Positions 35,201-46,746 of a stretch of 64,000 bases of DNA are shown piece by piece (the stretch's first letter is position 1; every line of letters begins with the position of its first letter). The notes beneath the pieces are model-generated. The model ran no database searches. It had not been told where the DNA came from and worked only from the letters and a program-made list of their open reading frames with translations. The stretch is taken from contig NC_133167.1 of the NCBI RefSeq assembly GCF_040802235.1, positions 1,069,001-1,133,000 on the forward strand, given 5' to 3'. This stretch comes from Manis javanica (taxonomy: Eukaryota > Chordata > Mammalia > Pholidota > Manidae). The position numbers were made by a program, and so were the translations under genes.

Positions 35201-35985
35201 ATGTGTCCATGGCTTCCATGGAGACGGCCATGTCCTGGGGCTCTGATGGTTCCAAACAGGCTTTCTAATACTGGAGACTTCCGGCGTCATTGATGACAGA
35301 GGGATCTGGGCTGGGCCTTTGGGTTGGCGGACCCCCAGCAGACCCCCATCCTGCAGCTGTGACCTGGGGGTTCCGGACCTCGCCTCTGACCACTGCCTGC
35401 TGCTCATCCATTTGTGCACCCTCCTGGCTTTGAGCCCAGAGGCCCAGAATTTTTCCCCTGGAGCAGGTTACAGAGCCCAGACCTCAGCATGCAATCCATG
35501 CAGGCCTGGGGCTTGGGTGGGGGTGGCTCTGTGGGGTCCTCGGGGTGGTTCTGGCCACAGCACTGCGGAACCAGAGGGGCAGAGGGCGCTTCATGGACAG
35601 ACCTTCCCTCCACACAGGCTTCATCAGACGAGGGATGTTCGGGAAAACGGCTCGTGTGCCCAGGTCTCACCCAGGCCCTGCGAGCGCTCTGACCCCACGC
35701 AGGCGGCCTGGGGCCTCTGCAGGCAACGAGCTGCTAAAGGACAGAGGCCTGGGCTGCCCCTGGCACATTCCTGTGCACGGATGTGGGCCGGGACCCTGCT
35801 GGCCGAGGGGCCACGCAGGGGCCACGCTCCGAGGCTGGCCCAGCTGTGCACGTTCAGCCCCTCTGAGCCTCACTGGGGCCAGTCAGAGCTGCACCCCTCA
35901 CCTCGGCGGCCCTTGACCCCAGCCTTCTTGGGGTGTTTTGATTTCCCAGGTGCTCTGGACAGGGAAGTGGGAACTAGCACCCACT
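35201..35985. other. GC-rich DNA, no gene seen
   Basis: No repeat or exon recognised. The 225-codon plus frame (35,319-35,996) is overlapped by frames on the other strand and lacks domains. Confidence 0.42.
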
Positions 35986-36090
35986 TGAGTCATTGACTCA
36001 TCCAAGTGTTGTTTGCTGCTAATTATAATTAAATCTTTGATGAGCTGTATTTCTTATCTTCTTAATTAAATCAATTATGATTAATGGAGC
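35986..36090. promoter_or_regulatory. Double AP-1 palindrome plus homeodomain/TCF cluster (candidate enhancer)
   Basis: TGAGTCA-T-TGACTCA (35,986-36,000) is a perfect inverted pair of consensus AP-1 sites with a 1-bp spacer. It is followed by TAATTATAATTA (36,020-36,031), the TCF/LEF core ATCTTTGAT (36,033-36,041), TTATCT at about 36,054 and a dense TTAATTAAATCAATTATGAT stretch (36,063-36,082). The island is AT-rich, sharply bounded, and matches no repeat I know. The motif density exceeds that of the other islands here. Regulatory role is inferred. Confidence 0.42.
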
Positions 36091-37705
36091 GGCCCGCACC
36101 TAACCCTGACCCGTCTCCTCGAATGTTCTATGAAGCCCAAGCCCAGTCTGGGGTGGGTCTCGGCTGAGCAGGCAGTCAGGGGCCAGTCAACTGAGACCTG
36201 CTGGCACTGCAGCCCCCAGAGCCCTCCACCCTGGGGGCGCGGTGGGGGGAGAGAGGACAGCCGCCTCTTTCTCTGCACTTAACTCGGCTGCTCTTTAAAC
36301 CACGAGGAAGAATGTGAGTGGGAGGGAGTCAGGCAGGAAGGGAGGCTGGGGGTCTCCCCCAGGACCCTGTGGACCTGGTCCCAGCAGTACTGAGAGGCGG
36401 GGCACCACGGTCCCCCCGAACCACAAGGCTTCAGTTTACGAATGCTCCCCCCGCAGGGTCACCACATCCCCTCCCAGCCTGGGCACGGCATCCTATCGTC
36501 TGGGGGCTGAGTGGCCAGGCGCGCCCATGACAGGGGCTTGCTCACACTGGTGCTGAGTCAGCCCAGCAGGACCACGGCCCCCGGCCTGCTGGCCAGGCCG
36601 CCCACTTTGCCCTGGACCCAGGCACTTGGGGGAGGCTGAAGGGCTGGCTCTTCTGGGATCCAGGCCGTGAGGGGGACCAGCCGAGTCCCCTGGCTTCCTT
36701 CTGTGTGAGGGCCGCTCTCTAGGGGGGCCAGGCCACCCGGCACAGACGGCAGAGCTCCCCGAGGCCTGGGACTCGAGACCTGGGACTCTGATCTCCTGGG
36801 TGACCCAGAGCTGGCCTGGAGTGGGTCATGGACTTGGGCTGGGGGACCTTCCTCCATGGCCCAGGACTTTTGTCGAGAGCCCAGAGGCGCCCAGCATTGC
36901 AGGCTGTACCTTGGTGCCTGAGGACATTTTTGGGGACTCCCCAGGCCTGGTGCCTCTTCTCCGCGAGCCACTCGGCCTCAGGGGTGAGGGCTCCACCCTC
37001 TGGGTTCTCTGTGGGCTGGCGTAGGGAGGTGGCTGTATCTGACTGGCCGGCCCAGTGGCGGTGGGAGGGCGGGGCAGGACACCTGACAGGTGGACCCAGT
37101 GGTCCCGCAGAGGCGATGGGCAGGTCCTCAAGGCAGCTCTGTGGGCCCCCCAGCCAGAGCAACCTGGTACAGTCCCTTCACTATGGAAGAGCTTCCCCCG
37201 GGGGTCAGCCAGGCTGGGGCAGAACTCTGGCTGTTGTGCCAGGAACTGCCCTAGGCCCTGAAGGCAGAATCTGGGATCGCCTCCAGAGAAACTCCCACGG
37301 ATCCGCAGGCGGGGTGGGGGGCCCGGGGAGGGGAGCCGGGCAGCTGGTGAGGGGCTGAGCGGAAACAAGAACCCCTTATCCTTCTGGGCAGGGCCCTGCT
37401 TGGCTCTGTCCCAGCTCAGACCAAATGGCAGACAGGGAAGCATTCAGTTGGGAGCCATGGCCCCAGCTCCCTCCCCGACCTGGGAGGAGCATAACGCCTC
37501 TCCCAGGAAGGCTCACAGGTGGGGCCAGCAGGTCAAACAAGCCAGGGTGGGGGCCTGGGCAGCCTTTCCCCGGGAGGGACCTCCCCGGGCTGTGCCCGTA
37601 GACGGAGGGGCCATGCACCCGGGGGGCCACACGAGTGCACACAGGGACTGCAGCAGGGGTGGCCTCCGTGCAGGAGGGTCTCAGCAGACCCAACCATCGG
37701 GCTCA
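36091..37705. other. GC-rich DNA, no gene seen
   Basis: Single-copy GC-rich DNA with overlapping composition-driven frames on both strands; none supported. Confidence 0.42.
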
Positions 37706-38905
37706 GAAAAGATGCCATGGTTATAAAGAAGGCAACTGGAGTGCGGCGGGGCAACTGGAAAGGGGGCCTGTGCCACAGAGGGGGCAGTGCCAGCAGGGTT
37801 GGCAGACAGGCTCTGAGATGTCCCCTTGCAGGCACCCACTGGGAAATCCCCTCCCCTTGAGTGGCAGGCCTGACACTGGCTTCCAACCCAGAGGGCACGC
37901 ACAGGTGGCAGAAGCCACTCCTGGGGTCTCAGCAGACTGGGGACAGATCTGTGCCGGAGACGCCACATGGCCAGGAGCTGTGGTGGCCTCTAGGTGCGAG
38001 GGCTCCTGCCAGAGCCAGCAGGAATCTGGGCCCTCAGTCCTGTGACCAGGAGGGAATGAACTCTGCCGGCCACCCGGGGAGCTGGAGGCCAAGTCTTTCT
38101 GGGTCCAGCCTCCAGATGAGGGCTCAGACCGCTGGTGCCTTGCAGTCTCAGGAGCCAGGAGGCTGTGCCAGACTGTGGCCCACAGACGCCGCGAGAGAGT
38201 CCGTGTGTGTCCCGCCACACTGAGAAGGGGCGCTTCGCCACGCAGCTGATGACTTCATGTGGCCTTTGGTGTCAGACTGACTCAGGTAGGGCCGGGCTCT
38301 GCCCCTGCAGGCTGGGTCTCCCAGACCAGTGCCTAGGGCACAGCCCCAACATCTGGCCTGGGGCGGGAAGGGGCAGAGGAACCCTTTGTGGGGAGCAATG
38401 GCAGGCTGCCCTTCATCCAGCTGAGCTCCGGGACCGGTTCCAGTGGGGACACACTGCCTGAACCTGGTGCAACCTGACACATGACCTTCCCTTCAGTGGC
38501 GGGAGGTCACCAGTGAGCACAACCACGACCCCATTTACCAGGATAGGGGGGTGCTGGCCTGTCAAATGTGGGGTGGGGGCCCTGGCATTGGCCCTCGAGG
38601 CTGAGGCCTTGACATGCACATGAGACCCAGGGGTTGGGGTCCCTGTGCTGGTCTGCCCCCTCTCCAGTCACCCTGCCTCACTCCAGTCATCTTCTTTGTA
38701 ACCACGGCATGTCCTGCTTGGGGGGATGTGTGTGTGATTAGCACCCGGTCTGCAGGTGGAGTGTGTGTGTGCATGTGCCTGGGGACCCTGCCGCCCTCGG
38801 CTGGGAGAGCAGCCAGGCCCCCACCCAGACATGGGGTGAAGGGGTGTTTGCAGCGCCGGGGGCAGGGCAGCACGGGGACCCTGACCCCTGGGTCTCATGT
38901 GAGTG
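37706..38905. repeat. Unclassified local inverted-repeat family (about 100-bp unit, three partial copies)
   Basis: Segment 37,712-37,767 is an inverted match to 38,656-38,711 (about 46 of 56 bases identical). Segment 38,617-38,660 is an inverted match to 38,858-38,901, including a perfect 18-bp arm pair (CACATGAGACCCAGGGGT at 38,617-38,634; its complement at 38,884-38,901). The middle piece, 38,617-38,711, thus matches both outer copies in antisense, which suggests one repeat unit present as plus, minus, plus. The family is not one I recognise. The DNA between the copies is GC-rich and otherwise featureless. Confidence 0.6.
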
Positions 38906-38941
38906 TGTGTAGTGTGTGTACTGTATGTGTGTGTGGGGGGG
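38901..38941. repeat. GT-rich imperfect microsatellite
   Basis: GAGTGTGTGT-type sequence with interruptions ending in a G-run at about 38,934-38,941. Confidence 0.85.
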
Positions 38942-38945
38942 GTGA

Positions 38946-39644
38946 GGTGTCCATCCTCACTGGTGCCTGTCCAGCCTGCAGCCCTATTGAGGCCAGGCCT
39001 TCCCTCCCACTGCCTGTGGGGCTGCGTCCTGACAGGTGGGCAGAGGGACCAACCCTGGAAACCCTGTGACAAGCTAGCACCGGCCACCTGAGCAGCGAGC
39101 AGCTGAGTGCTTGGTTCTCAAACAATGCTCCACATCTGTGTGTCCCCCCAGCCACCATAAGCCTTTCCCGCAGGCTGGTGTCCAGTTTCCCAGCAGCACT
39201 CCGGGGGTGCAGTTCCCTGGGGCCCGCAGATCTCAGTGGGAGCCTCGGCGGGCTGTGTGCCAGGAGAGTGCATCTTTGGAGAAACAGTACCCTGAAGGTT
39301 GCCGCGGACACCTTTGACAGGAGAGGATCCCTGGAGACCAGGCCAGGGGCCACCTCTGCGCAGCCCCTGGACGCTCCACAGGGGTCCTCAAAACCAGCTC
39401 CAGGTCCAAGAAGGAACTGCAGCCCAGCCCTTCTCTCTCTGGGCAAGAAACCACAGCTCGGAGAGTCCGCGGCATCAGCTGACACGTCCCGCTCGGGGGT
39501 GAATCAGGGAGGCCAGGAGAACCAGGAGACTGCTGCCCGCCGTGAGGGTCCCGTGCCTGGAGCGGGACGGGGCGAGGAGACAGTGCGCAGCGGCTGAGAA
39601 GAGGGGTATGTTCTGAACAGTTTATCTGTTGGAGACTCGGCAGA
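38946..39644. other. GC-rich DNA, no gene seen
   Basis: No repeat or exon recognised. Confidence 0.42.
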
Positions 39645-41720
39645 AAATGCATTTTAAAGATCCTTCCGATAGGATTCTGAATAGAAATGGGTGCACATAT
39701 GATCTCTATCCATATCCGTTTATTCTATCTATGTTTTTCCTAATACCAGAAATAACTTGGAAACTATAAGAGAAAAATAATTCAATTCAAACTGGCCACA
39801 GAAACAAATCACCCAAGAAAAGCCTTAGCCAGAGAATTCTTGGACTTCTATGAGGACTATCCCGCACCGTGAGGGGGGGTCCGCACAGAGAAGCCCACAC
39901 CGCACAGCTGGACAGGAAGGCGGGTGCCCCGCAGACACCAGCTCTCCCCAGTGGACAGGCGGGCTTGATTCTGCTCCGTTCTCAGGGCACCTGGAAGAAG
40001 GGAGGACTTGAAAAAACAGTTCTAAGTTAATAGGGAAGATCAAATATATAGAAATGGCAAAAAACAAAAAACTGACAAGGAAGGACTAATCCTGCCAATG
40101 ATTAAAACAGTAAGGACGACTCCAGGATCTTAAGGAAATTGATGCCTAGGAGATGGGCAGGGAGGTGGGCCTGTCACTAAAGGATATTCACCTAATGATT
40201 CTGGGCCACTTGTACATTGTATCTATTCAAAACATAAAAATATTTAAAGAGCAGGCACACTGGCAAGATTTATGCATTTAGATACAAGCCAGGGTGGGGC
40301 TGGGGTGGGGCAGGTGGACCAAGACAGCAGAGTTCACTGCACACAGGTGCTTGAAGGCACAGTGAAGCCAAAATGGGCGTGAATGCAGAAGACAAAGAAT
40401 ACTTGATGAATTACCAAACTAGACATTTTTGAAGGAGGGAAAAAGCCCAGCAAAACATCATACAGCAAAGTAAACTGTAGAAGGATTACAAAGTTAAATG
40501 CAATAAAAATAAAACAATAAAAATCTTGAAGAAGGCAGATATAAATATTAGATCTTTGGATGGGGAAATTTTTCCCATTTTAAAATCAAAGGATAAGGTA
40601 AAAAGAAAAATCAATAGATATGATGACAAATTGAAGATTTCTTTACGCTCAACAGCTACATAACCAAAAGCAAAAGACAAAAACCAGACTAAGAAAAGTA
40701 TTATATGTAAATATCAGGCAAATGTAATGACTACCCAGTAACAAGTGATCCCAATAGGAGATCCTAAGGATGCACATTGACAAAAAGTTTATATAAAAGA
40801 ACTCTAACCTATCAGTAAGCATATAGAAAGCTATAGGAAGATCATCATAAAATCAAATGAAAGAAAAATGTTATTATAGTTATGGCTTTAAGAAAAAAAG
40901 CTATCCATTATTGGGCTGGGTTGTATTAGTAGAACTATTTTGGATGGCACTGTGGCAAGAAACTCAACTGTTTCTTGCTATTTAATCTGGTAATTCCACT
41001 CTATTTTAAGAAGTACTTTTTCTTTGCAAACTCAAGAAAATAATCCTAAGTAAAGAAAGAAAAACACTTTTGCACAAACATGTACACCTATATAATAGAC
41101 AAGCGAAACATGAATATCATGGACTGTATATGGTGGTTTGTATAAGATGTCCTGTAATGCACGGTACGACCCCACTTCATAGAAGAAACCCTCAGGCAGC
41201 AAACAAGCCACACACAGGAAAAGAACAGAAGGAGACACACTGGCATTTTAAGAGTGGCTTTAGGTGGGGAACTGTGGCTGTTTTTCCACCTTCCACTATT
41301 TCTGCAGCCTCTGAGTTTATACACATGTACTACTTTAATTAAAACAATGCAACAAATATTATTTATTTTAAGCAAGTTCACCAAATTACCATGGTTTAAT
41401 GATATCCTCATCTCATAGGACATATTTGGTCCATTAGCCACAGCTCTGATTGTAAGCTAAAATATTAAAAATCCTAATTTCCAATAACAGAGGAGTGAAT
41501 ATATGGTAAATCCAGCCACAAGACCACTATGAAGCCTTTTAAAATGACCAAAACTAGCACAGCGAGACAAGAGATAATCTCATTCTTACATAAAGCCTCC
41601 TAATTCCAAGTGATGGGCTCTGAAATATCTCTAGATGGCAGACTTATTGTTCACTTTAATTTACCTCTTTTTGTTGTTCAAAATATTCAAGCACTCTAAA
41701 AAGTATGTATTACTTTTTGA
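39645..41720 (+). mobile_element. Cluster of old L1/HAL1-like LINE fragments, sense
   Basis: AT-rich block with plus-strand L1 debris. 40,010-40,100 resembles the ORF2 segment before the 3' half. 40,490-40,780 follows a decayed ORF2 C-terminal region (AATCTTGAAGAAGGCAGATA, AGATTTCTTTACGCTCAACA). 41,030-41,560 resembles an ancient L1/HAL1 3' end (AATAATCCTAAGTAAAGAAA, ACAGAGGAGTGAATATATGG, CCACTATGAAGCCTTTTAAA). Pieces are interrupted by GC-richer sequence (40,290-40,400) and may derive from more than one insertion. Confidence 0.55.
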
Positions 41721-41839
41721 ATCATAAAACAAACCCAAGGCCACTTATAAAAGAACATTTCAACAACTGTGCTAGGACCACTGGACATCCACACATGAAA
41801 GAAGCCGGACCCCTTTCTCACGCCGTGCACGGAATTTAA

Positions 41840-42870
41840 GTCACAGTGATTGACAGACGTGATGCAGAGAGAAAACAACAAAGCTCTTGGAAGAAAAAAA
41901 GTGTGGAGTCAATCTTTGTGACCCTGAATAAAGAATGATTTCTTCAATATGGCACCAAATCACAAGTGGGAAAAGGAAATAGGTAGGTTGGATTTCATCA
42001 GAACTAAGATCTTTCATTCTGCCAATAGTACCATGAAGGAAATGAAAAGACAACCCAAAGAATGGGGGGAAATATTTCCAAATCATTTATCTGATACAGG
42101 ACTTGTACCCAGAATATATAAACAACTTAAAACTCAAGAATAAAAAGATAAACAACCCAATTAAAAACTGGAAAAAGGATCTAAATAGACATTTTGCCTA
42201 AGAAGATACACAAATGATTAATAACCACATGAAAAGATGGTCAGCATCATTAACTATTGAGGAAATGCGAATCAAGACCACAATGAGATAGCGCTTTGCA
42301 CTTAATAGGATGGCTACAAGAAAAAAGACAGACAGTAACAAGTGTTGATAAGGACATGAGGACATTGGAACTCTCAGATCGTGCTCATAGGAAGGTAAAA
42401 GGGTGCACCTGCTTTGGAAAAGAGTCTGGTAGTTCTTCAAAATTCTAACTATAGGGTCATCATATGACCCAGAACTTCTATACCCACGAGAAGTGAAAAC
42501 ATATGCCTACACAAAAACTTGCGTGGAATGTTTATAGCAGCATTATTCATAATATCTAAAAAGTGGAAACTACCCAACTGCCCACCAAATAATGAGTGGA
42601 TAAATAAAATGTGGTATCAGGCAACTAATATTATTTTGCAATAAAAAGGGGCAAAGTATGGATAAATGCTATGACGTGGATGAACCTTGAAAACACTCAA
42701 AGGGGAGACGAGAGTTACAAAGGAGCAGGTCCTGCATGGTTCCACACATGTGTAATGTCCAGAATAAGTGAATCTAGAGACACAGAATGAGACTAGTAGG
42801 TGAAATGTATGATATGTGAATTGTATTTCTACTTTGTTGTTAAACATACACAGAAATAAAAAATGAAAGA
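41840..42870 (+). mobile_element. L1M LINE-1 3' end, sense
   Basis: Clear ORF2 tail and 3'UTR: AGGTTGGATTTCATCAGAAC near 41,984, CCAAATCATTTATCTGATAC near 42,078, ACCACAATGAGATAGCGCTT near 42,278, AGTGTTGATAAGGACATGAG near 42,340, GTTTATAGCAGCATTATTCA near 42,531, and GACGTGGATGAACCTTGAAA near 42,673. Truncated at the 5' side and full of stops. It is the best-preserved L1 tail here. Confidence 0.9.
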
Positions 42871-43379
42871 GGGTAGGGGGCAAAGGAAAGGGAGGGGTAG
42901 GGAAGGGTGGCAACACTCACTTTTGAGCCTCTGCTATGCTCCAGATAGGAGCCAGAGGTTTCACGGGTGCCAGTTAGCTCACTGAGTCCTTACCACACCT
43001 CTGTGGGTCAGTGCCACCGTCTCACGGTGATGCTCACCTCAGTATCCAGAGCGGTGTTGTCCCCAAATGCACAGTGGTTAAGTCTACACAGCCCACTATA
43101 CTTGTCCTATTACTTTAGCAGGGTATTCTATTACTTGGTCTATTACTGGTGTCAGGGCTGGGAAGGTAATGCCAGGTCCTGCTTAGGAGACAACAGGTGG
43201 TCCCCCTGCCAAAGTTAGGGTAAGAGAAAACCTCACAGCTCCAGACAGGATGGGCTTCAGAGAGCCTGAGGTACCAGACCTTTGGCCCTGAGGTCCCATG
43301 CATTACCTCGCCATTTCCCAGAGACCACTAAAGCCCCTAAAACCCTCGCACCCAGGGTGCTACCTCACGCTCTGGCACC
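42871..43379. other. Mixed DNA, nothing recognised
   Basis: Purine-rich GGGAGGGG-type stretch at 42,870-42,910 at the end of the L1, then unremarkable sequence. Confidence 0.4.
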
Positions 43380-43820
43380 TTGCCTTTCAGTGTGCTAGAC
43401 ATTACTAACTACCTCCTCTGGGCTGGGGCAGAGACAGTCGGATCCAACTCCTGCCCTACACAGAGCTCTCACCCACCCATTGATCCACCCATCCATCCAT
43501 CCATCTATCCATCCATCCATCCATCCATCCATCCATCCATCCATCCATCCATCCACCCATCCATCCATCCACCCATCCATCCATCCATCCATCCATCTAT
43601 CCACCCACCCATCCATCCATCCATCCATCCATCTATCCATCCATCCATCCATCCATCCATCCATCCATCCATCCATCCATCCACCCATCCATCCTTCTGT
43701 CCACTCACCCATCCATCCATCCATCCATCCACCCATCCATCCATCCATCCATCCATCCATCCATCCACCCATCCATCCTTCTGTCCACTCACCCATCCTT
43801 CCATCCATCCATCCATCCAT

Positions 43821-43851
<31 letters not shown>

Positions 43852-44400
43852 CCCATCCATCCTTCTGTCCACTCACCCATCCAGCCATCCATCCACCCAC
43901 CCATCCATCCTTCTGTCCACTCACCCATCCATCCATCCATCCATCCAAAACTGTGTACAGAGCTCCTTTCATCCCTACTGTTCTTGATGCTGAGCATCCA
44001 TCACAGAATAAGGCATATTAAGTCAGTTCTCTATACATCTTACCTTCTAGTATATGTAGCATAAAACAAACATGTAAAATAACTTTAGATACAGATAAGC
44101 ACTATGAGGACAATAAAACAGTAAAGGATGAAGACAGTTTGGCATAAAGGGATGACTTCTCTGAGGAGGTGTTGTTTGGACTGAGGTTCAGGCGTGGAGG
44201 AGCCATCTAGGTGAAGGTCTTGGGGGGGGCCTTCTGCAGAACAGCTGACATGTCCAGAGGCCAAAGGCTGGAACGTGGCTTGTTCGAGGGACAGGACAAA
44301 GGTCAGTGTGCCTGGAGCTTAGTGACTGAGGGAAGGGGACATTTGTGCTGGGTCTCAAAGAATGACACCTTGCCAGGCAGGGAGAGGAGCAGAAACAGCA
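43380..44400 (-). mobile_element. Probable LINE-2 fragment, antisense, split by a CATC array
   Basis: The left part (GTGTGCTAGACATTACTAAC near 43,390, CCTGCCCTACACAGAGCTCT near 43,450) and the right part (AGATAAGCACTATGAGGACA near 44,092, CTGAGGAGGTGTTGTTTGGA near 44,161, GGCTTGTTCGAGGGACAGGA near 44,277) follow the antisense L2 order. The CATC array at 43,471-43,946 lies between them. Confidence 0.55.
43471..43946. repeat. (CATC)n tetranucleotide array with higher-order variants
   Basis: About 475 bp of CATC/CACC units. A variant block containing CCTTCTGTCCACTCACCC recurs about four times (near 43,692, 43,775, 43,860 and 43,908), so part of the array has a higher-order period. No stop codon is generated in any frame of the pure repeat on either strand, hence spurious 150-213-codon frames. 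A 9-bp sequence ACAGAGCTC flanks the array on both sides (43,460-43,468 and 43,957-43,965). Confidence 0.97.
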
Positions 44401-44459
44401 GAGGTGGAGACCAGGAGATACGTAAAGTTTCTTTGATTAAACAGTTCATTTACAGATAA

Positions 44460-44860
44460 ATAGACCAGGGGGATAGAAAACGCAGGAATCTGTTCAAGAG
44501 CATGTGGAATATGATCATCGTGGCTTCTCAAGTGAGTCGGGGGAAGATGAGGTTTTCAACCAATGGCTTTGGGACACCTGGATAGCCACATGGACAAAGA
44601 TAAAATTGGGCGCACTCGTAACAGATGCCAAGTGGATCACAGCTGAGACCATACGAGTGCTGGAAAAAAATCGGATGACTTCCTTTACAACCTATGGCAG
44701 AGAAAAGCTTTGTAATTATGACTCAACATCCAAAAGCAATGAATCAGAGACAAATAAATTTGCCTAAATAAATTGAAACATTTGTAGGGCAAAAGACACC
44801 ATGAGCAAGATTAAAAGACACACAAAATATTTGCAATAGCACAGTTCCTGTGGAAGGAGT
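44460..44860 (+). mobile_element. L1 LINE-1 ORF2 fragment, sense
   Basis: Ordered match to the late ORF2 region: TTCAACCAATGGCTTTGGGA near 44,554, CTGGATAGCCACATGGACAA near 44,579, AAATTGGGCGCACTCGTAAC near 44,603, GCAAAAGACACCATGAGCAA near 44,790. Short frames broken by stops. Confidence 0.75.
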
Positions 44861-46099
44861 TGGGAACATTCAGCCAAGTTACAAGTACGTTTGGCTTTGG
44901 CCCTGGGTCCCACTGCAGCAAAGCTCTGCCCAGGACACCCTGGGAAAACACAGTCACACATGCACAGGGTGACTTTCCCTGGTTAGGCTCAGTGGCAGCA
45001 AAGACTGGAAACTCCCCCGAAAGCCCACCCAAGGAGATTGCTGGGCTGAATTCTCCGGGCTCCACTGGGAGGGCCGTGCAGCCACAGGAAGCCACAAGGG
45101 AGAGCGCGGGATTGGGTGTGTGGTGCCCTCGCTGAGTGGGCGCCATGTGAGCGAAGGAGGCGCAGGGCAGAGTCTGGGGCCAGTCGCACACAGGGCTCGG
45201 GGGCCTCTTGCATTCTTTCCTTAGAGAAGCAACGGGACAAACCCCAAACTAATGCAAATGTGCTGCTGGGGTGGGGGGCGCGGAGCAGGGGCAGGACCGG
45301 AGCCTGACTTCAGTGGGCGCCCTAGTGGTGCGCAGTGCCCCCCTGGGTGTGCGAATGCCTCACCAACAGGAGCAGTGAAGCCAGCTGCTGACCAGTTCTC
45401 AAAAAGCAGTGTTCTGTGTGTGAAATCTTAGTGAGTTATATTCTAAGGACAAACAAAACAAAACATCTTTAAGAAAGTTTTCTAAGGAAAAGGGAAGTGA
45501 AGGAGGCAAGCAAGGAAGCATTTTCTTTCCTGGTGGGAAGTGGGGGGGGCTTCACGAGACCCCTTACCCACCCCCCCACACGTGTGGGAATTCCCTCTAA
45601 GGCAGGGCGCAGAGAAGCCGGGAGGCGGGACAGCCCTTGGCGTTCCCTGGCAGCTGAGAAGCAGGCAGCGGAAGGCACGGCCACTGGTGGCCAGGCATCC
45701 AGATGGAGGGTCCGGGCTGGTTCTGAGGGGCTTCTGCAGTGGCTTTGAGCCTCTGGGTGGAGTGTGTGCGGAGACACAGTGGGTGCTGAGGAGGGGCCAG
45801 GGGGACCCCTCTGCTCATGCAGGCCCAGGAGTCCGACTTGCACTGGGCGCTGCCCGGGCTCCTGCAGGTGAGGCCCTGGGGCTGGTCCTCGCTGCTCGTC
45901 CCAGACCCCGCTGCCCCGCAGGCCATGGTGGAGCGCTCCGGGCAGCCCTGGGGCAGGGGCACCTGCAGGGCTGGGGCTGGGGCTTACAGCAGCAGAGCAG
46001 GGCATCCCAGGGGGGAGGCTGGGTGGGAGGGACGGGGCAGGGGGCAGAGAGGAAAGAGGGGCCAGTGCTCACTTTCTGGCAAGGTGCTAGGGCCTCACA
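44861..46099. other. GC-rich DNA; AT patch at about 45,400-45,500
   Basis: No gene recognised. The region around 45,080-45,340 has raised CpG but not enough to call an island. An A-rich patch with no repeat identity lies at 45,420-45,500. A 224-codon plus frame (45,540-46,214) overlaps minus frames and is not supported. Confidence 0.4.
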
Positions 46100-46185
46100 C
46101 CAACATCCTCTGGTTTCCACAGATGGAAACCGGCCAGGATGGGGACCTGGCCAAGGCCGCACAGCCAGTGAGCCCCAGGTGGGCG
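46100..46185 (-). mobile_element. MIR SINE, antisense
   Basis: GGTTTCCACAGATGGAAACC near 46,112 and CTGGCCAAGGCCGCACAGCC near 46,147, followed by AGTGAGC, correspond to the antisense MIR CORE region. Confidence 0.6.
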
Positions 46186-46746
46186 CACGACGGACCCCGT
46201 CTCCTGGGTGCTGAAATGTGCTGACTGCTATTCACAGACACCCCTCCCCGGGCCTGGGAATGGGGGGTCCCAGGCTTCAGGGCTGGCTCCAGGCCCCATC
46301 TGGCTGGGGGTGTCCAGTGTGGGGGCTGCCATGTGCTGGGAGCCCCTGGCCGGAGGCTGTCTGAGCTGGCAGATTTCTGCAGCCCAGGAGGGGCCTGGCC
46401 AGCTCCCCCAAGATGTGCAGACCCTGCCTTCAGCTCAGCAACGAAGGGCAGGCACGGCGACAGGTGCCATCGCCCCAGGCTGCCTGTCACTGGAAACCAG
46501 CTGCCTCCTGTCAGCAGCTCATCAGTTCCTAGGACAGGCAGGCCTGCTCAGGGCTCCTGTTCCTGCCCAGTCCCCTCCAGCAGGCCCGCTGCCCAGAGGA
46601 CGGCAGAGCCCAGCACACTCACAACTGACATATGTTCCCACTCCAGCTGGGGTGGGGCAGCTGACAGCCCCGGGGGTCTGGGTTGGACAGGAGGGCAAGA
46701 CCCTGCTGGGAGATGGGGGAGGAGACTCAGGAATGGGGTGCACGAT
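46186..46746. other. GC-rich DNA, nothing recognised
   Basis: No repeat or exon recognised. Confidence 0.4.

Noticed and set aside
43380-44064. 213-, 200-, 194- and 155-codon frames encoding IHPS- or DGWM-type repeats
   Set aside because: They are the CATC microsatellite read in different frames; no stops arise in a CATC repeat on either strand.
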